Origin: Gelatoporia subvermispora B
Lineage: Eukaryota > Basidiomycota > Agaricomycetes > Polyporales > Gelatoporiaceae
NCBI GenBank assembly: GCA_000320605.2
Contig: KB445791.1
Span: 727,260-791,259, forward strand
DNA length: 64,000 nucleotides
Reading direction: 5' to 3'
The notes beneath the pieces were generated by a model that was not told where the DNA came from, ran no database searches, and saw only the letters and a program-made list of their open reading frames with translations. The position numbers and the translations under genes are program-made. Below are positions 47,734 through 58,072 of this stretch, piece after piece (within the stretch, counting starts at the first letter, position 1; the number at the start of each line of letters is the position of its first letter).

Positions 47734-49830
47734 ATGGAGCGTCTCTCCCTTACCGAACGTCCTTCGTCTAAGAACAGAGCACAAAGATCCCGGCGCAGTC
47801 CGTCATCAGACCGTTCGCCTTCTGTGCCTGTCGACGTCGACGATCTCTTTTCTCCGCTGGCCTCCACATCGAAGAGCCCACCCCCGCTTTCGGCGCCAAT
47901 TCCGCAGCGCCCGGTTGGCGGAGAAATCCAGCGCATCCGCTTGCAATTGGCGGCAGAGCAGGCGGCCCATCTGCACCAGACCGAGGCTCGACGGCCCGAC
48001 TACCTCATCCGAGAGAAGCGCGCAGGGGCGGTAAAGGTAGACGACCCGGAGGACCGTGAGAGCGTCCAGCCGAGTCTCGGGGTCACGGTGAGCCCGAACA
48101 AGGGCCGACGACTGAAGCTCTTCCAGGAGACGTCGGAGGAGACTTTCGAGCAAAGCCTCTTGGCCGGCGGATATCCTGGCTATGGATCGCCTACGGCCAC
48201 AGGCGAACCGCACACACCAGTGTCGAAGAGCAGCTCGCTGTCTCAGCGGGCCATGCAGTGGTTGCAACAGGCCACGCCGGGTAAGCCTGGACCCTCAAGT
48301 ATACCTTCCGAGCAGGAAGTCGATTGGGTTCCGAGCGAGAAGGAGATCCGCAAGCGCAAGAGACTCGCTGCATTTCAGGATATCGAGCGCACGCACGAGC
48401 CGCTGACGAAGCTGCATCCTGTCGAGATCGAGGGCAAGGGCCGGGTAATCGTTGATGTGCCTCCCGAAGACGCGGTGGCTGTCACCGACATGCAAGATTC
48501 CCCCGCAAAGCGGCGCGGAAACCGACGCAAGAGGAGGGGCAATGCGAACACCGCGACGCCGAGGAAGAAAGGTCACGTTATAGAGCCCGAGGCTGACCAT
48601 ACAGAGGTGCTGAGACCAAACTGGGTGGACACTGCGTTTCCGTGGTGCATGCGCAGCCAAGAGCGCGCCGAGAGTATGCGTATGGAGCAGGAGGAAAAGC
48701 TGAAGTGGATCGAGCGCTTCCTAGACCGGGACAGTGAGGATGAGGATGAGCCCGAGGATCAGACTCTAGAGCCAGCGGTGCGGCTTGTCGACGATGACAT
48801 GCCCCCCAGGGGCCGCGGCAAGTGGGTGCCCCTGCGGGCAGATCCCGCCGCGCCTGCTATGGTCGCGAACGACAAGCTGCTTGTGCCCAATGATCCTGCC
48901 GATGCGCGCGCAGCCCTCCTTTCCAAGCGCTCCGTCAGGCTGCTTGCCAACCGCCACAAGCTCCGCCGCCGCGGGGGCGACGCGCTCTGCATATGCCACG
49001 GGACGGACGACGGGCGGGGACTCGTGCAGTGCGACGAGTGCCAGACGTGGTACCACCTGGACTGCATCGGCATCGACATATCCGACCTCGGCGAGGAGGA
49101 GGACCCGTGGTTCTGCGGGCAGTGTCTCGGCGTTCCCCTCCTGTCCTCCGACCCCGCCTCAGAACCCACCTTTGTGCCCACCGACGACCGCCCGCTCACC
49201 GATGAGTTCCGCGACCCGCCGTTCTTTCAGGGCGGCTTGCAGGAGTCTCCCGCAGGCCCGTGGGGCCCGCATCGCACACCGCACACGCCGCCGCGCACCC
49301 GCGACTCCTCGCAGATGTTCGCGTCGCGCCCCTCGTGGGGCGACTCGAGCAGGCCAGGCCCGTCAACGCCCGTCTCGATGGCGCAGAACGTCCGCGTGTG
49401 GAACACGCCGGGGTCGTTCGACCCGCACCTGCAGCACGGCCCCGTCGGGTCGCCGTTTGACCCAACGACCACACCCTCGCGCGGGCTGAAGTTCGCGCCG
49501 GGCACGACGCCGAAGACCAGCTTGTGGTCCGCGCGCGGTGGCCCGGGGCGTGACTTCTGGAGGGCGGGAGACAGCGGCGGCTTCCCTGTGCTCAGCGACA
49601 GCGGGGGTCTGCAGCTAAACTCGTACCGTAATATCTATTCGTATGATGACACGCCTGTGCGCCGCTCGGAGCCGAGAGACCGGACGAGGATGCTGACCGG
49701 GAGGAAGTTGTGGGACACGGACTCGCCAGTGCCTGCAAGAGCGGCGCTTGGCGACCTTCAGGGCTCGCCTCTACCGAGAGGGGCGCGTGCACATGCGGAG
49801 TTGGACAAGCAGCATCTGGCGGACGACTGA
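47734..49830 (+). CDS. PHD-finger protein, single exon
   Basis: An uninterrupted 698-residue frame from ATG 47734 (MERLSLTERPSSKNRAQRSR) to TGA, in a genome where most genes are split by many introns. One C4HC3 PHD finger lies at about residues 421-470: LCICHGTDDGRGLVQCDECQ, then TWYHLDCIGIDISDL and PWFCGQCLG, with all eight zinc ligands. PHD fingers usually read histone H3 tails. The acidic residues before the finger's aromatic (GRGLVQCDECQTWYH) fit a methyl-lysine reader, but the cage is not proven. The rest is disordered: a basic patch (KRRGNRRKRRGNANTATPRK) that could be a nuclear signal, and a Pro/Gly/Arg-rich tail with repeated TP and SP sites. No catalytic domain is present. Probably a chromatin-complex subunit, not assigned further. 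Confidence 0.85.
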   Translation: MERLSLTERPSSKNRAQRSRRSPSSDRSPSVPVDVDDLFSPLASTSKSPPPLSAPIPQRPVGGEIQRIRLQLAAEQAAHLHQTEARRPDYLIREKRAGAVKVDDPEDRESVQPSLGVTVSPNKGRRLKLFQETSEETFEQSLLAGGYPGYGSPTATGEPHTPVSKSSSLSQRAMQWLQQATPGKPGPSSIPSEQEVDWVPSEKEIRKRKRLAAFQDIERTHEPLTKLHPVEIEGKGRVIVDVPPEDAVAVTDMQDSPAKRRGNRRKRRGNANTATPRKKGHVIEPEADHTEVLRPNWVDTAFPWCMRSQERAESMRMEQEEKLKWIERFLDRDSEDEDEPEDQTLEPAVRLVDDDMPPRGRGKWVPLRADPAAPAMVANDKLLVPNDPADARAALLSKRSVRLLANRHKLRRRGGDALCICHGTDDGRGLVQCDECQTWYHLDCIGIDISDLGEEEDPWFCGQCLGVPLLSSDPASEPTFVPTDDRPLTDEFRDPPFFQGGLQESPAGPWGPHRTPHTPPRTRDSSQMFASRPSWGDSSRPGPSTPVSMAQNVRVWNTPGSFDPHLQHGPVGSPFDPTTTPSRGLKFAPGTTPKTSLWSARGGPGRDFWRAGDSGGFPVLSDSGGLQLNSYRNIYSYDDTPVRRSEPRDRTRMLTGRKLWDTDSPVPARAALGDLQGSPLPRGARAHAELDKQHLADD

Positions 49831-49893
49831 GGTACGTGGCGTGCGCGTCCAGCGAACATAGAACGTAACTGATGATTCGCGACGTAGCTTCGT

Positions 49894-50360
49894 GACATTC
49901 GTGCGTTGTGTGCGTTTTGCGTATCGTTATCGCCTCTGTTACTCGTACGTATCTTGCTTCTGCTATGTCGGTATTGTAGAAGAGACTGCCGCTGTCGTGT
50001 GCGTAGCGTTGCGGCTCCCCTGTATATCATGGATAGGGCCACTGGTGCGACTAGTTAGGCTGTCAAAATGTAATATCTTCACGAAGTCTGGCTGTGAGGC
50101 GTAAGGGGGGACTACTGGGAATTGATACCTTCGTGAAGGCTGAAACGAAATCACAGGTTACCGCGAGTGTCGACGTGGTAGACCAGCCGTCAGCCGGTCG
50201 AGTACTTCGTGAATACTCCGCGCGAAATGTCTCAACGTTTGCGACGTGTGCCTATCTGCTGATAGCCATAGTGAGGGGTTTGAATGCGTAGCGGGGGTGA
50301 CCTGAGAGACAATAGACGAGATGAAGGAGGAAGCACACGACAGCACGCGACAAGAGACGC
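49894..50360. repeat. tandem duplication, unit 1 (about 467 bp)
   Basis: Starts just after the PHD gene. The core TGCGTTTTGCGTATCGTTAT (from 49911) recurs at 50378, an offset of 467 bases. Long identical blocks continue (gtatatcatggatagggccactgg, tgtcaaaatgtaatatcttcacgaag), separated by substitutions. No protein is encoded. Confidence 0.85.
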
Positions 50361-50827
50361 GTCATTCGTACAGTTTGTGCGTTTTGCGTATCGTTATCGC
50401 CTCTGTTACTCGTACATATCTTGCGTCTGCTGTGTCGGTATTGTAGAATAGACTAGGTCGCTGTCGCGTCGCATGCGTTGCGGCTTCCTTGTATATCATG
50501 GATAGGGCCACTGGAGCGACTAGTTTGGTTGTCAAAATGTAATATCTTCACGAAGGCTGGTTGAGAGGCGTATTCGGGGACTTTTGAGAACGGATGTCTT
50601 CGTGAATACTGAGACTCTCATGCATGATGCCGCGAGCGACGACGCGTAGATCAGCTGTTAGCCGGTCAAGTATCTCATGGATGCTATATGTGGATAAATC
50701 AGCATGTTCCACATACGCCCATGTCCTGATGACCATGGTGAGGAGAAGATTTAAGCAGCTCGCGCGATCTCAGATAAAACAGAGGAGACGGAGGAAGAAG
50801 AAGGACGCGACAGCACGCGACTCGGAG
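50361..50827. repeat. tandem duplication, unit 2 (about 467 bp)
   Basis: The second, diverged copy of the preceding unit, abutting it directly. Both units end in GACAGCACGCGAC followed by GAGACGCGTC. The last part of unit 2 is more diverged from unit 1 than the first part. Confidence 0.85.
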
Positions 50828-51034
50828 AGACGCGTCGGACGCGACGTGACCAGGTTGTGACCGACGCGCCCTGCAAGTGCCGAGGTTTGCTGAGGTGGAG
50901 GCTCCTCATATTCCGCTCCGCCTCCAGGGTCGCGGACTCTGATTGCAACCCGTCGCACCCGTTGCACCGGCTTGACCTCCGACCTGATCCCGAAGCTTGA
51001 AGGGTCGCACGTTCCGACGAACTTTCGACCTGAA

Positions 51035-53059
51035 ATGACGACGATGGCGGTGCCGCAAGGGCCGGTGTCGGCGCAACAGCTGCGTCTCACAATAGTCAAC
51101 GACCCTGCCTTTTCTCCCTGACGAGGTACTGACCTCCCTGCAGGCGTTCGCTGCCCTGCGCCACAAGCCTCCGGGACAGTCGTTTGAAGGTGCGCGACAT
51201 GATGGTTTCGCAAACATATGTATCTAGACGCGTACAGCCGCCACTAGCGTACGTGCTGGACCTGCAGGAGAAGTTTCTGGCGTCAGCGGAAGCACAGCGC
51301 GAACCACCGTGGCGTGAACGTGCGCTGGATCTCGAAAAACAACTGGCGGGTCTGAAACGCAAGTACGAAGAAGAGCATATAGGTATGTTCTCACATATTT
51401 TGACTGCAATTGGACGAATTTGATACTTGTCGCGCAGAGCTCATCTCGTTGCGCGAGACACAGACGGGTACACAGGTGTCTGAGCCCGCATCGTCCGCTC
51501 CGTCCAGCACAGACAAGAAGAAGAAAAAGAAAAAGAACACGCAGCAGGTACAATCGGAGCCTCCTGCTGCACCTGTGGAGTCAGTGCCGATTAAGTTGAC
51601 CCTGCGGAATGTTTTGCTCGACTCAAAGACCCGTACGTCTCATCTCCCTCGGCTTCGAGCATTTTGAGCCCGTGCATTGATCGAGTTGCTGGATCGTGCA
51701 GGATCTGCTCTGCCTGCTGTATGCTCTGGCGACAACGTTCTGTCCTCTCTTGAATCTCTCGACACTCTGCTCGCAGTTCACACGACTAACAAATCTGCTG
51801 TCGCCCCCCGCGCTCTTGTTCTCTGTCTCTGATCGTGCTCTCTCTGCTCTCGGCGCACNNNNNNNNNNNNNNNNNNNNNNNNNNNNNNNNNNNNNNNNNN
51901 NNNNNNNNNNNNNNNNNNNNNNNNNNNNNNNNNNNNNNNNNNNNNNNNNNNNNNNNNNNNNNNNNNNNNNNNNNNNNNNNNNNNNNNNNNNNNNNNNNNN
52001 NNNNNNNNNNNNNNNNNNNNNNNNNNNNNNNNNNNNNNNNNNNNNNNNNNNNNNNNNNNNNNNNNNNNNNNNNNNNNNNNNNNNNNNNNNNNNNNNNNNN
52101 NNNNNNNNNNNNNNNNNNNNNNNNNNNNNNNNNNNNNNNNNNNNNNNNNNNNNNNNNNNNNNNNNNNNNNNNNNNNNNNNNNNNNNNNNNNNNNNNNNNN
52201 NNNNNNNNNNNNNNNNNNNNNNNNNNNNNNNNNNNNNNNNNNNNNNNNNNNNNNNNNNNNNNNNNNNNNNNNNNNNNNNNNNNNNNNNNNNNNNNNNNNN
52301 NNNNNNNNNNNNNNNNNNNNNNNNNNNNNNNNNNNNNNNNNNNNNNNNNNNNNNNNNNNNNNNNNNNNNNNNNNNNNNNNNNNNNNNNNNNNNNNNNNNN
52401 NNNNNNNNNNNNNNNNNNNNNNNNNNNNNNNNNNNNNNNNNNNNNNNNNNNNNNNNNNNNNNNNNNNNNNNNNNNNNNNNNNNNNNNNNNNNNNNNNNNN
52501 NNNNNNNNNNNNNNNNNNNNNNNNNNNNNNNNNNNNNNNNNNNNNNNNNNNNNNNNNNNNNNNNNNNNNNNNNNNNNNNNNNNNNNNNNNNNNNNNNNNN
52601 NNNNNNNNNNNNNNNNNNNNNNNNNNNNNNNNNNNNNNNNNNNNNNNNNNNNNNNNNNNNNNNNNNNNNNNNNNNNNNNNNNNNNNNNNNNNNNNNNNNN
52701 NNNNNNNNNNNNNNNNNNNNNNNNNNNNNNNNNNNNNNNNNNNNNNNNNNNNNNNNNNNNNNNNNNNNNNNNNNNNNNNNNNNNNNNNNNNNNNNNNNNN
52801 NNNNNNNNNNNNNNNNNNNNNNNNNNNNNNNNNNNNNNNNNNGGGATCGGCGGGCGCGGTTCTGCTCGACGATGCGGTCTGGGCTGTGCTCGCGGGGCTC
52901 CTCCGGGATTCTAGGGAAGACGCGGGCCGAAGCTGGGAGACCGGGGTGGAGGAAGGCGCGAGCCCTGATGCAGATGGCCCCGGGCGCGAGCGCACGGGCC
53001 TGGGCATGGCGGAGCGCGGCATGCTGCTCGCCGTCCTCGAGCGGGCGTGGATTAGCTGA
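51035..53059 (+). CDS. coiled-coil protein with Mei4-like N-terminus (contains assembly gap)
   Basis: Spliced in phase, the start reads MTTMA-STTLPFLPDEVLTS, then LQAFAALRHKPPGQSFE, joined by an intron (51190-51247) to AYVLDLQEKFLASAEAQ and PPWRERALDLEKQLAGLKRK. The order LxALxxxRxKPPGxS, then (A/E)Y...L, a Trp, and a leucine-zipper-like helix is the pattern of the N-terminal conserved block of Mei4, the partner of Rec114 in Spo11-dependent break formation. A poly-Lys run and a Ser/Pro linker follow (to about 51550), then VPIKLTLRNVLLDSKTRS. The frame enters the N gap at 51859. After it, a frame ending TGA 53057-53059 (GSAGAVLLDDAVWAVLAGLL...MLLAVLERAWIS) is probably the same gene's C-terminus. 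The Mei4 assignment rests on my recognition of a short pattern; 'unknown coiled-coil protein' is the safe call. Confidence 0.55.
51859..52842. other. assembly gap, 984 N
   Basis: A run of N characters. It removes the middle of the coiled-coil gene. Long 'open frames' that cross it are artefacts. Confidence 1.
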
Positions 53060-54313
53060 CGGCGCGGCGTCTGCGTGCCGTTGTACTGTACGTACCTTGC
53101 TGGATGTGATTAATCTTACTGTATTCACGCGTCGGTCCCCGAGCGTCGTATTATGTTACCCGGACACCCGGCAGCGGCCGTTAGTGCGCACCCCGTCCGC
53201 GGACGTAATGTATAGACGTGTAGGCACCGATTTGAATTCCTGCAGGGCCCGTCATGGCGCCTTACTAAGTACATCGTAGTGTGTAATACGTGGGAGAGCA
53301 CCCGCGCGACGTATCCCTGCAGCCGACAAGCCTCATCTTCCTGTGATGTTTTTCGACATACGGAGACGCAGATGGAGGCCCAAGAGACACAGATGTGTTC
53401 ACGACAAACGCGCTATCAAGCGTATTTGCGCTCATTAGTCTGTCAGTTTTGTATGATAGCTTAGTTCGAGACATTTGCTTGGGATGGGAGGTGTCTGAAT
53501 GATCTTGTCAATCTTTCCACAACCGCCACTGATTTCCCTCAAGGAGGCTCGACAAAGACACGAGTGCAGTGAAGTGCCCGAAAGCCAACAGTCAGACCAA
53601 TGAACACCTTCTCGAATGTATCCTTAGGATGGTGTGATGTACCACCGTTTGCCAGGTTAGATCAGGCCTGTCCTCCAATCCGAAGGTTTGCTGCCAAACC
53701 AATCTGTGATTCGGCGAAACACCAGTTATTTCCACGAGCCAATCACCAACGCCAGAGACAACCTAAGAAACCGGCCTGACCCGTCTCGGCAATCGTGTTT
53801 ACCCAAGTTCACCCAAGTTCACCCTATTCGCCTGGCCAAGGCACCACGCATGTGTCTCTGCCAAAGTAGTATGACGAAGAACCTGGATCTGTCACTGGAG
53901 TATCTGGCAGTTCGACCTTTCCGATGGTGGCGTCCTTGTTTCGGAGTTCCCCCTGCTGCGATCTCTCATTCGCATGCCCCCGCTATCTCTGGCTGATGCA
54001 GCAAACTTTATCATCCAGTCTAACAGGGCTCGATCAGCTATCTGCTACTGACTATGCAGCTCGGCCTCACGGAACATACGCACGCAGCGGCCACGGAGAT
54101 CAGTCCTGACATACGCCCTCGTCTGCTATTGGCCCCCGCGCGGTCACCAACGGGCCCCGACGGTCTCCTGCTGTAGCAACCACCGTGCCCAATCCACTTC
54201 TCTTCTCCCCCGAGCCTGCCGATTCTTCCCACCAGCGGAGCGCACGTATACGCTGCCATCGCATTGAAGCAACGGCATGCCACAACAGCGTACGGCAGCG
54301 CTCCCTTCCACAT

Positions 54314-54405
54314 CTGCGATTGGCCCCCCTCCCCGCGACGACCGACGGGCGTCCGGGCGCATGCGGGCGCGCAGCTCTCGCGGTGGTCGTCGGGGCCAAT
54401 CGCAG
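54314..54405. repeat. long inverted repeat with CCAAT boxes
   Basis: CTGCGATTGGCCCC (54314-54327) is perfectly complementary to GGGGCCAATCGCAG (54392-54405). Inside it CGACGACC (54336-54343) pairs with GGTCGTCG (54385-54392), leaving a loop of about 41 bases. Each outer arm contains a CCAAT box in opposite orientation, bound in fungi by the HAP complex. A further ATTGG lies at about 54127. Confidence 0.7.
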
Positions 54406-56388
54406 CCGAGGCGCGCCCGGCGAATGGCGAGACAGAGAGCAGCGCGGCCATCAAGCAGGGTGGCCTAACTGCGAAAGGCAAGGGCGGGTACGGCTACTTA
54501 CGCGGGCTGCCCTGCTCCAGTTGTAATCCTTTGTAACCCGAGCGTTTCAACAGACGGGCGGTCGGCATCGCGCGCGCCACTGCTATCCAGGTGGGCCCTG
54601 GCGTGGCAGGCTGCGGCTCGCGGAAGAGCGGGCGTCGCGGCCGGGAGGCTTCGTGGCGGCTCCTGAGGTGAATGAGTGGATATGTCCTGAATGCGAGATT
54701 GAGCTCGTACGGAATCGAAGCAATGCGTCAGGATATTCCAGCTGATGAAGAAACGATAGACTGCTCTGCACTTCCTTTTATTTATCTCAACAAATAATGG
54801 CGGATCACGCCTACCGTCCGCTCTGCTGCGATCACATTCGCGAGCCACCCCACCAACCAGACTCTCTCCGATCGAACCCCAGATATAACGGTCTGGCATG
54901 GTGTTCCTGTAGCCGGATTTGAGGCATCGTCAGAAAGCTAAGGCTTTGCTCGCCTTGCTGAGCGCACCGTAGGGGAATTGCTTGGCCGTAGTGGTAGGTG
55001 TAGGACGATCGACGTCCGCTCCTTTACTAGTCCAGGGTAATTCGGAACATGTAAATGACATACGAAGTAACAAGATCCGGGGCACAGAGGAACATCAGTA
55101 ACGTGTCCTGTCGTACGTAGGTCCGATGGAGCGACAGTGGCAAGCGAAGAATGCACGGCGCTGAAACTATGTGTCAGGATGTTCGATACGGCGTGTCGTA
55201 AAGGTGGGATGAAACTGTGTGGAGGAATGTCATGGCGGCTGGCGGGTTACCCAGGTGGGCCAGGGGGCGGCGGCGGGGGCCGAGTAGTGTGGCCGCGTCG
55301 CGGTGAACTATTACCCGAGGGCGCGCAGGGCTGCACATGGGGACGGTCGCTGACGCAGAGAAGACCGGCGAATCGTCGCAGGATGTGTTCATATGGAGAC
55401 ACGCCGTAAGCATCCAGGGTCGGGATCTGGGGCCTAATCTGCGCACGCAGACGGTCGTCTGTGGTGCAGGTGACGACAAGAATTGGATTGCAGAGGCCGG
55501 GGAGATCGCGAGGAGGATAAGCCGTTCATGTGGGCGTGGATGTGGACATGCTCCAATCAGACTGAGATGGGATGGAGAGAAGGCTTCGTGGCGGGAGGTC
55601 GACGCAAGGGGAGAGGCGCCGCTGTGGTGACTGCAGGCGAGTGACGTGAGAGAGCGCAGAGCTGTGGCAGCACGCGCGACAGCCTGCAGCGCCTGGCAAA
55701 GCCCGGCAGAGCCTGGCAGAGGCCGACAGCGCCCGAACTGGCAGCGAACGCGCCCAGCCTGTACTCCCCGATTTGGGCATCCGCTCCAGTCCTCCGGAAT
55801 AAGATCACCCGATGTGGCAGTGCTCCCCACCATCCGGCAACCATTCGGCCACAAACGATTTGTCGCCTCCCCCTCGCCTCGGCTAACGATTTTCAGCACA
55901 AATATTCTAGCCGAGCTCTCCTCATGCTCCGGGGCTGCGCCTCCCTGCGCCGTGGCGCGGCCATCCCCACATCCCGCCCATCCGAATAGAACCGACGACG
56001 ACGGCCTCCGTGGCCACCAAACACCCGCCTGCGTCTCTACAGCATCCGCGCCAGCAAGCTGCAGCTATTTTCGCAGAGCAGAAAGCTTGTTCGCAAAGGT
56101 GCCGACGTCTCTGCGTCGCTTCTGTGCGTGCTCGACAGTCACGGAGAGGTCACATTGAAGGGCTCGCTTGCGAAATGTGGGAGGGAGGCGCACAGGTGGG
56201 GAAATGTGCGGCGACGGATCGGTTCTGCCGCACTTGCTCCGAGCCCCGGCAGCCGCGTGCCGCCAGAAATTCGCGACGATTTTGCGCAAACCCGGGGGAA
56301 AAGCTTATTTATTTTTTGCGGCAAATCAGATGCCATCATCCCCGCGACGCCAACTTCGCACGCGCGCTCGTCCGTCCACATCTCCTTC

Positions 56389-56395
56389 TATATAA
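56389..56395 (+). promoter_or_regulatory. TATA box of the FYVE gene
   Basis: A clean TATATAA 119 bases upstream of the ATG at 56514, followed by a pyrimidine-rich leader (56410-56510). Spacing is right for a fungal TATA-dependent promoter. Confidence 0.6.
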
Positions 56396-56513
56396 CAACT
56401 ACGGAGAAATGCTGTCCTCCGCGCCGTCCCTCCCTCCGTCGACACCCCCTTCCTCCATCCCACCGCGATTGTTATCATAATTTCTATCCTCCTCCGCACA
56501 CCCTGTACTCGCG

Positions 56514-58072
56514 ATGTCTAGCCCGTCATACCTCACCCTGCGTCTTAGCAAGTTGTCCACGAGCAGCCAATCCTCGGCCTCGGGTGACGAGACCGCGAGC
56601 ATCGTGTCTTCTCAAGGTTCGCGTCTTCGCATTCATCTTCTTACGTCCGTTGACCAGTTGGCCACCTCCTCGTTGCAGACACCGCGCCGTCTTCGCTCGG
56701 TGACTCGTGTGTCAGCTCGCTCGACGCGCGTTCGTGCGTCTCGGAGCCGTCCACTACCACTACTACATTACCAAGCTCCGACCCGTCGCGCGCGCGTCGG
56801 AATGAGCACATTGCGGTTCTGCTTCCCAGGCGCCGTTGGAAAGTGAGTCTGATCCCAATTCAAATGTCTGTCGCAAGGGCGGTGTGGCTCGGAGGGCGCC
56901 GGCGGAGCCCGAATGTACCCTGCATGCCTTCATCTCTCGACGTCGGCAAGGGATGTAGGGTGAGGTCAGCATACAATGGGGTGTAGTGCTGGGCCTTCCA
57001 TTGTACACCGACTTGTGTCGTATGCATGGACTTGCATGAAGCTGCCATTGACTCGTGAAGGACTGGAGGCGGAGCTTCCCGCAGCTCGGATCCTTATAGG
57101 GAAATGTCCTGGGCCGAGGTCTGGGGCGCTGCCTCCGTCGCCCGTATCCGCTGCTTCTGTCCGCTATTGCCGCATCCGGTCTCCTATGCATCACTTACTG
57201 ATCATCTCCGTGCCTACACGCAGCCCGATTCACAGGCTACCAAATGCGACACCTTCCTCTGCCGTAAGAGGTTCTCTATTCTGGAGCGCAGACATGTGCG
57301 TTCATCATCATCATGATTCTTTGATACCTCCGTGCTCATCGCGGTGCAGCATTGCAGAAAGTGTGGCGGTGTCTACTGTGCCGAATGCTCCTCCCGCACG
57401 ACCCCTCTCCTCGATACGACCAACCTGGACTTCCTCTATCCACCACGCGACGTGCCCATCTCGGCGTTCGCGTCGCCGGAATCACCTGTCGTGCAAGCTC
57501 GAGTCTGCGTCGAGTGCTGGGATCAGATACACGGGTGCACCACCCCGCGCTCGCCCGTTATCATCAAGGGCTCCATCCCGATCCCTGTCCGCCAACAAAC
57601 GCTGTCCACATCATCCTCCGTATCCTCCATGCCCGCCACACCCCCTGACAACGCCACGCTCGTCCGCCCTGCCATTCGCCGCGCGACAACATCCCCGCGC
57701 CTCCCGGGCTCCCCCCTCCGCTCGCCCGTTGCGCTCGCGCACACCGTCGCGGGCGCGCACGTGCAGGAGCCCGAGCTCTCGCTCGGCGAGCTCGACGCGT
57801 ACCCGCTCCGCCGCGCAAGTGTCCTCTGCAAGGCATCCGGCGGCGGGCGCTGGGAGCCGAAGCAGGCCGTCCTCACGATGAACCACCGCTTCCCCGACGG
57901 GAAGACGCTGTATGAGGTCGAGCTCGAGCGTGAGGAGCAGGAGGCGCGCGCACGCCGCGCTAACCCGATCTTGATTAATGGAGGTGCGCTTCTGCCATAT
58001 ACTTCTGCGGCGCTCCGTGGACTGACCACCGGTGCTTCGTCCGTTAGACTTCCGGATTCGCGTGCCCCGTGA
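56514..58072 (+). CDS. FYVE zinc-finger protein
   Basis: FYVE domains bind phosphatidylinositol 3-phosphate and bring proteins to endosomes or vacuoles. Exon 1 (MSSPSYLTLRLSKLSTSSQS...) and exon 2 (to 56841) give a Ser/Thr-rich N-terminus ending LLPRRRWK. An unusually long intron of about 380 bp leads to PDSQATKCDTFLCRKRFSIL. A further intron (gtgcgt...ggtgcag, about 57297-57351) joins ERRH-HCRKCGGVYCAECS. The finger therefore has the WxxD element (WKPD), the R+HHCRxCG motif and the RVC end (ARVCVECWDQI), with all zinc-ligand cysteines. The C-terminal half is Pro/Ser-rich, then an acidic helix (EVELEREEQEARARR). About 400 residues; stop TGA 58070-58072. No kinase or lipase domain is fused to it. 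The lipid preference is inferred from the motif. Confidence 0.82.

Larger units (their letters stand above)
53060..56513. other. long region without a supported gene
   Basis: About 3.45 kb. Frames of 60-240 codons exist on both strands because the DNA is GC-rich, but none has protein-like composition, a start context or splice sites that extend it. It contains a 10-bp tandem pair (ACCCAAGTTC twice, 53801-53820), a CCAAT-bearing inverted repeat (54314-54405), and a cluster of short GCCTGGCA-type repeats near 55685-55745. The right end is the promoter of the FYVE gene. A non-coding RNA or an unusual gene here cannot be excluded. Confidence 0.45.

Noticed and set aside
51623..53128. Frames of 360-530 codons on both strands across 51.6-53.3 kb
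   Set aside because: They run through the 984-base N gap and are artefacts of unknown sequence.
54314..54405. Rho-independent terminator
   Set aside because: This is a eukaryotic genome, the loop is 41 bases and no T-run follows.
54038..54526. Overlapping frames on both strands at 54.0-54.5 kb
   Set aside because: They arise from GC-rich sequence around the inverted repeat; composition is Arg/Ala-rich in every frame and no start or splice context stands out.
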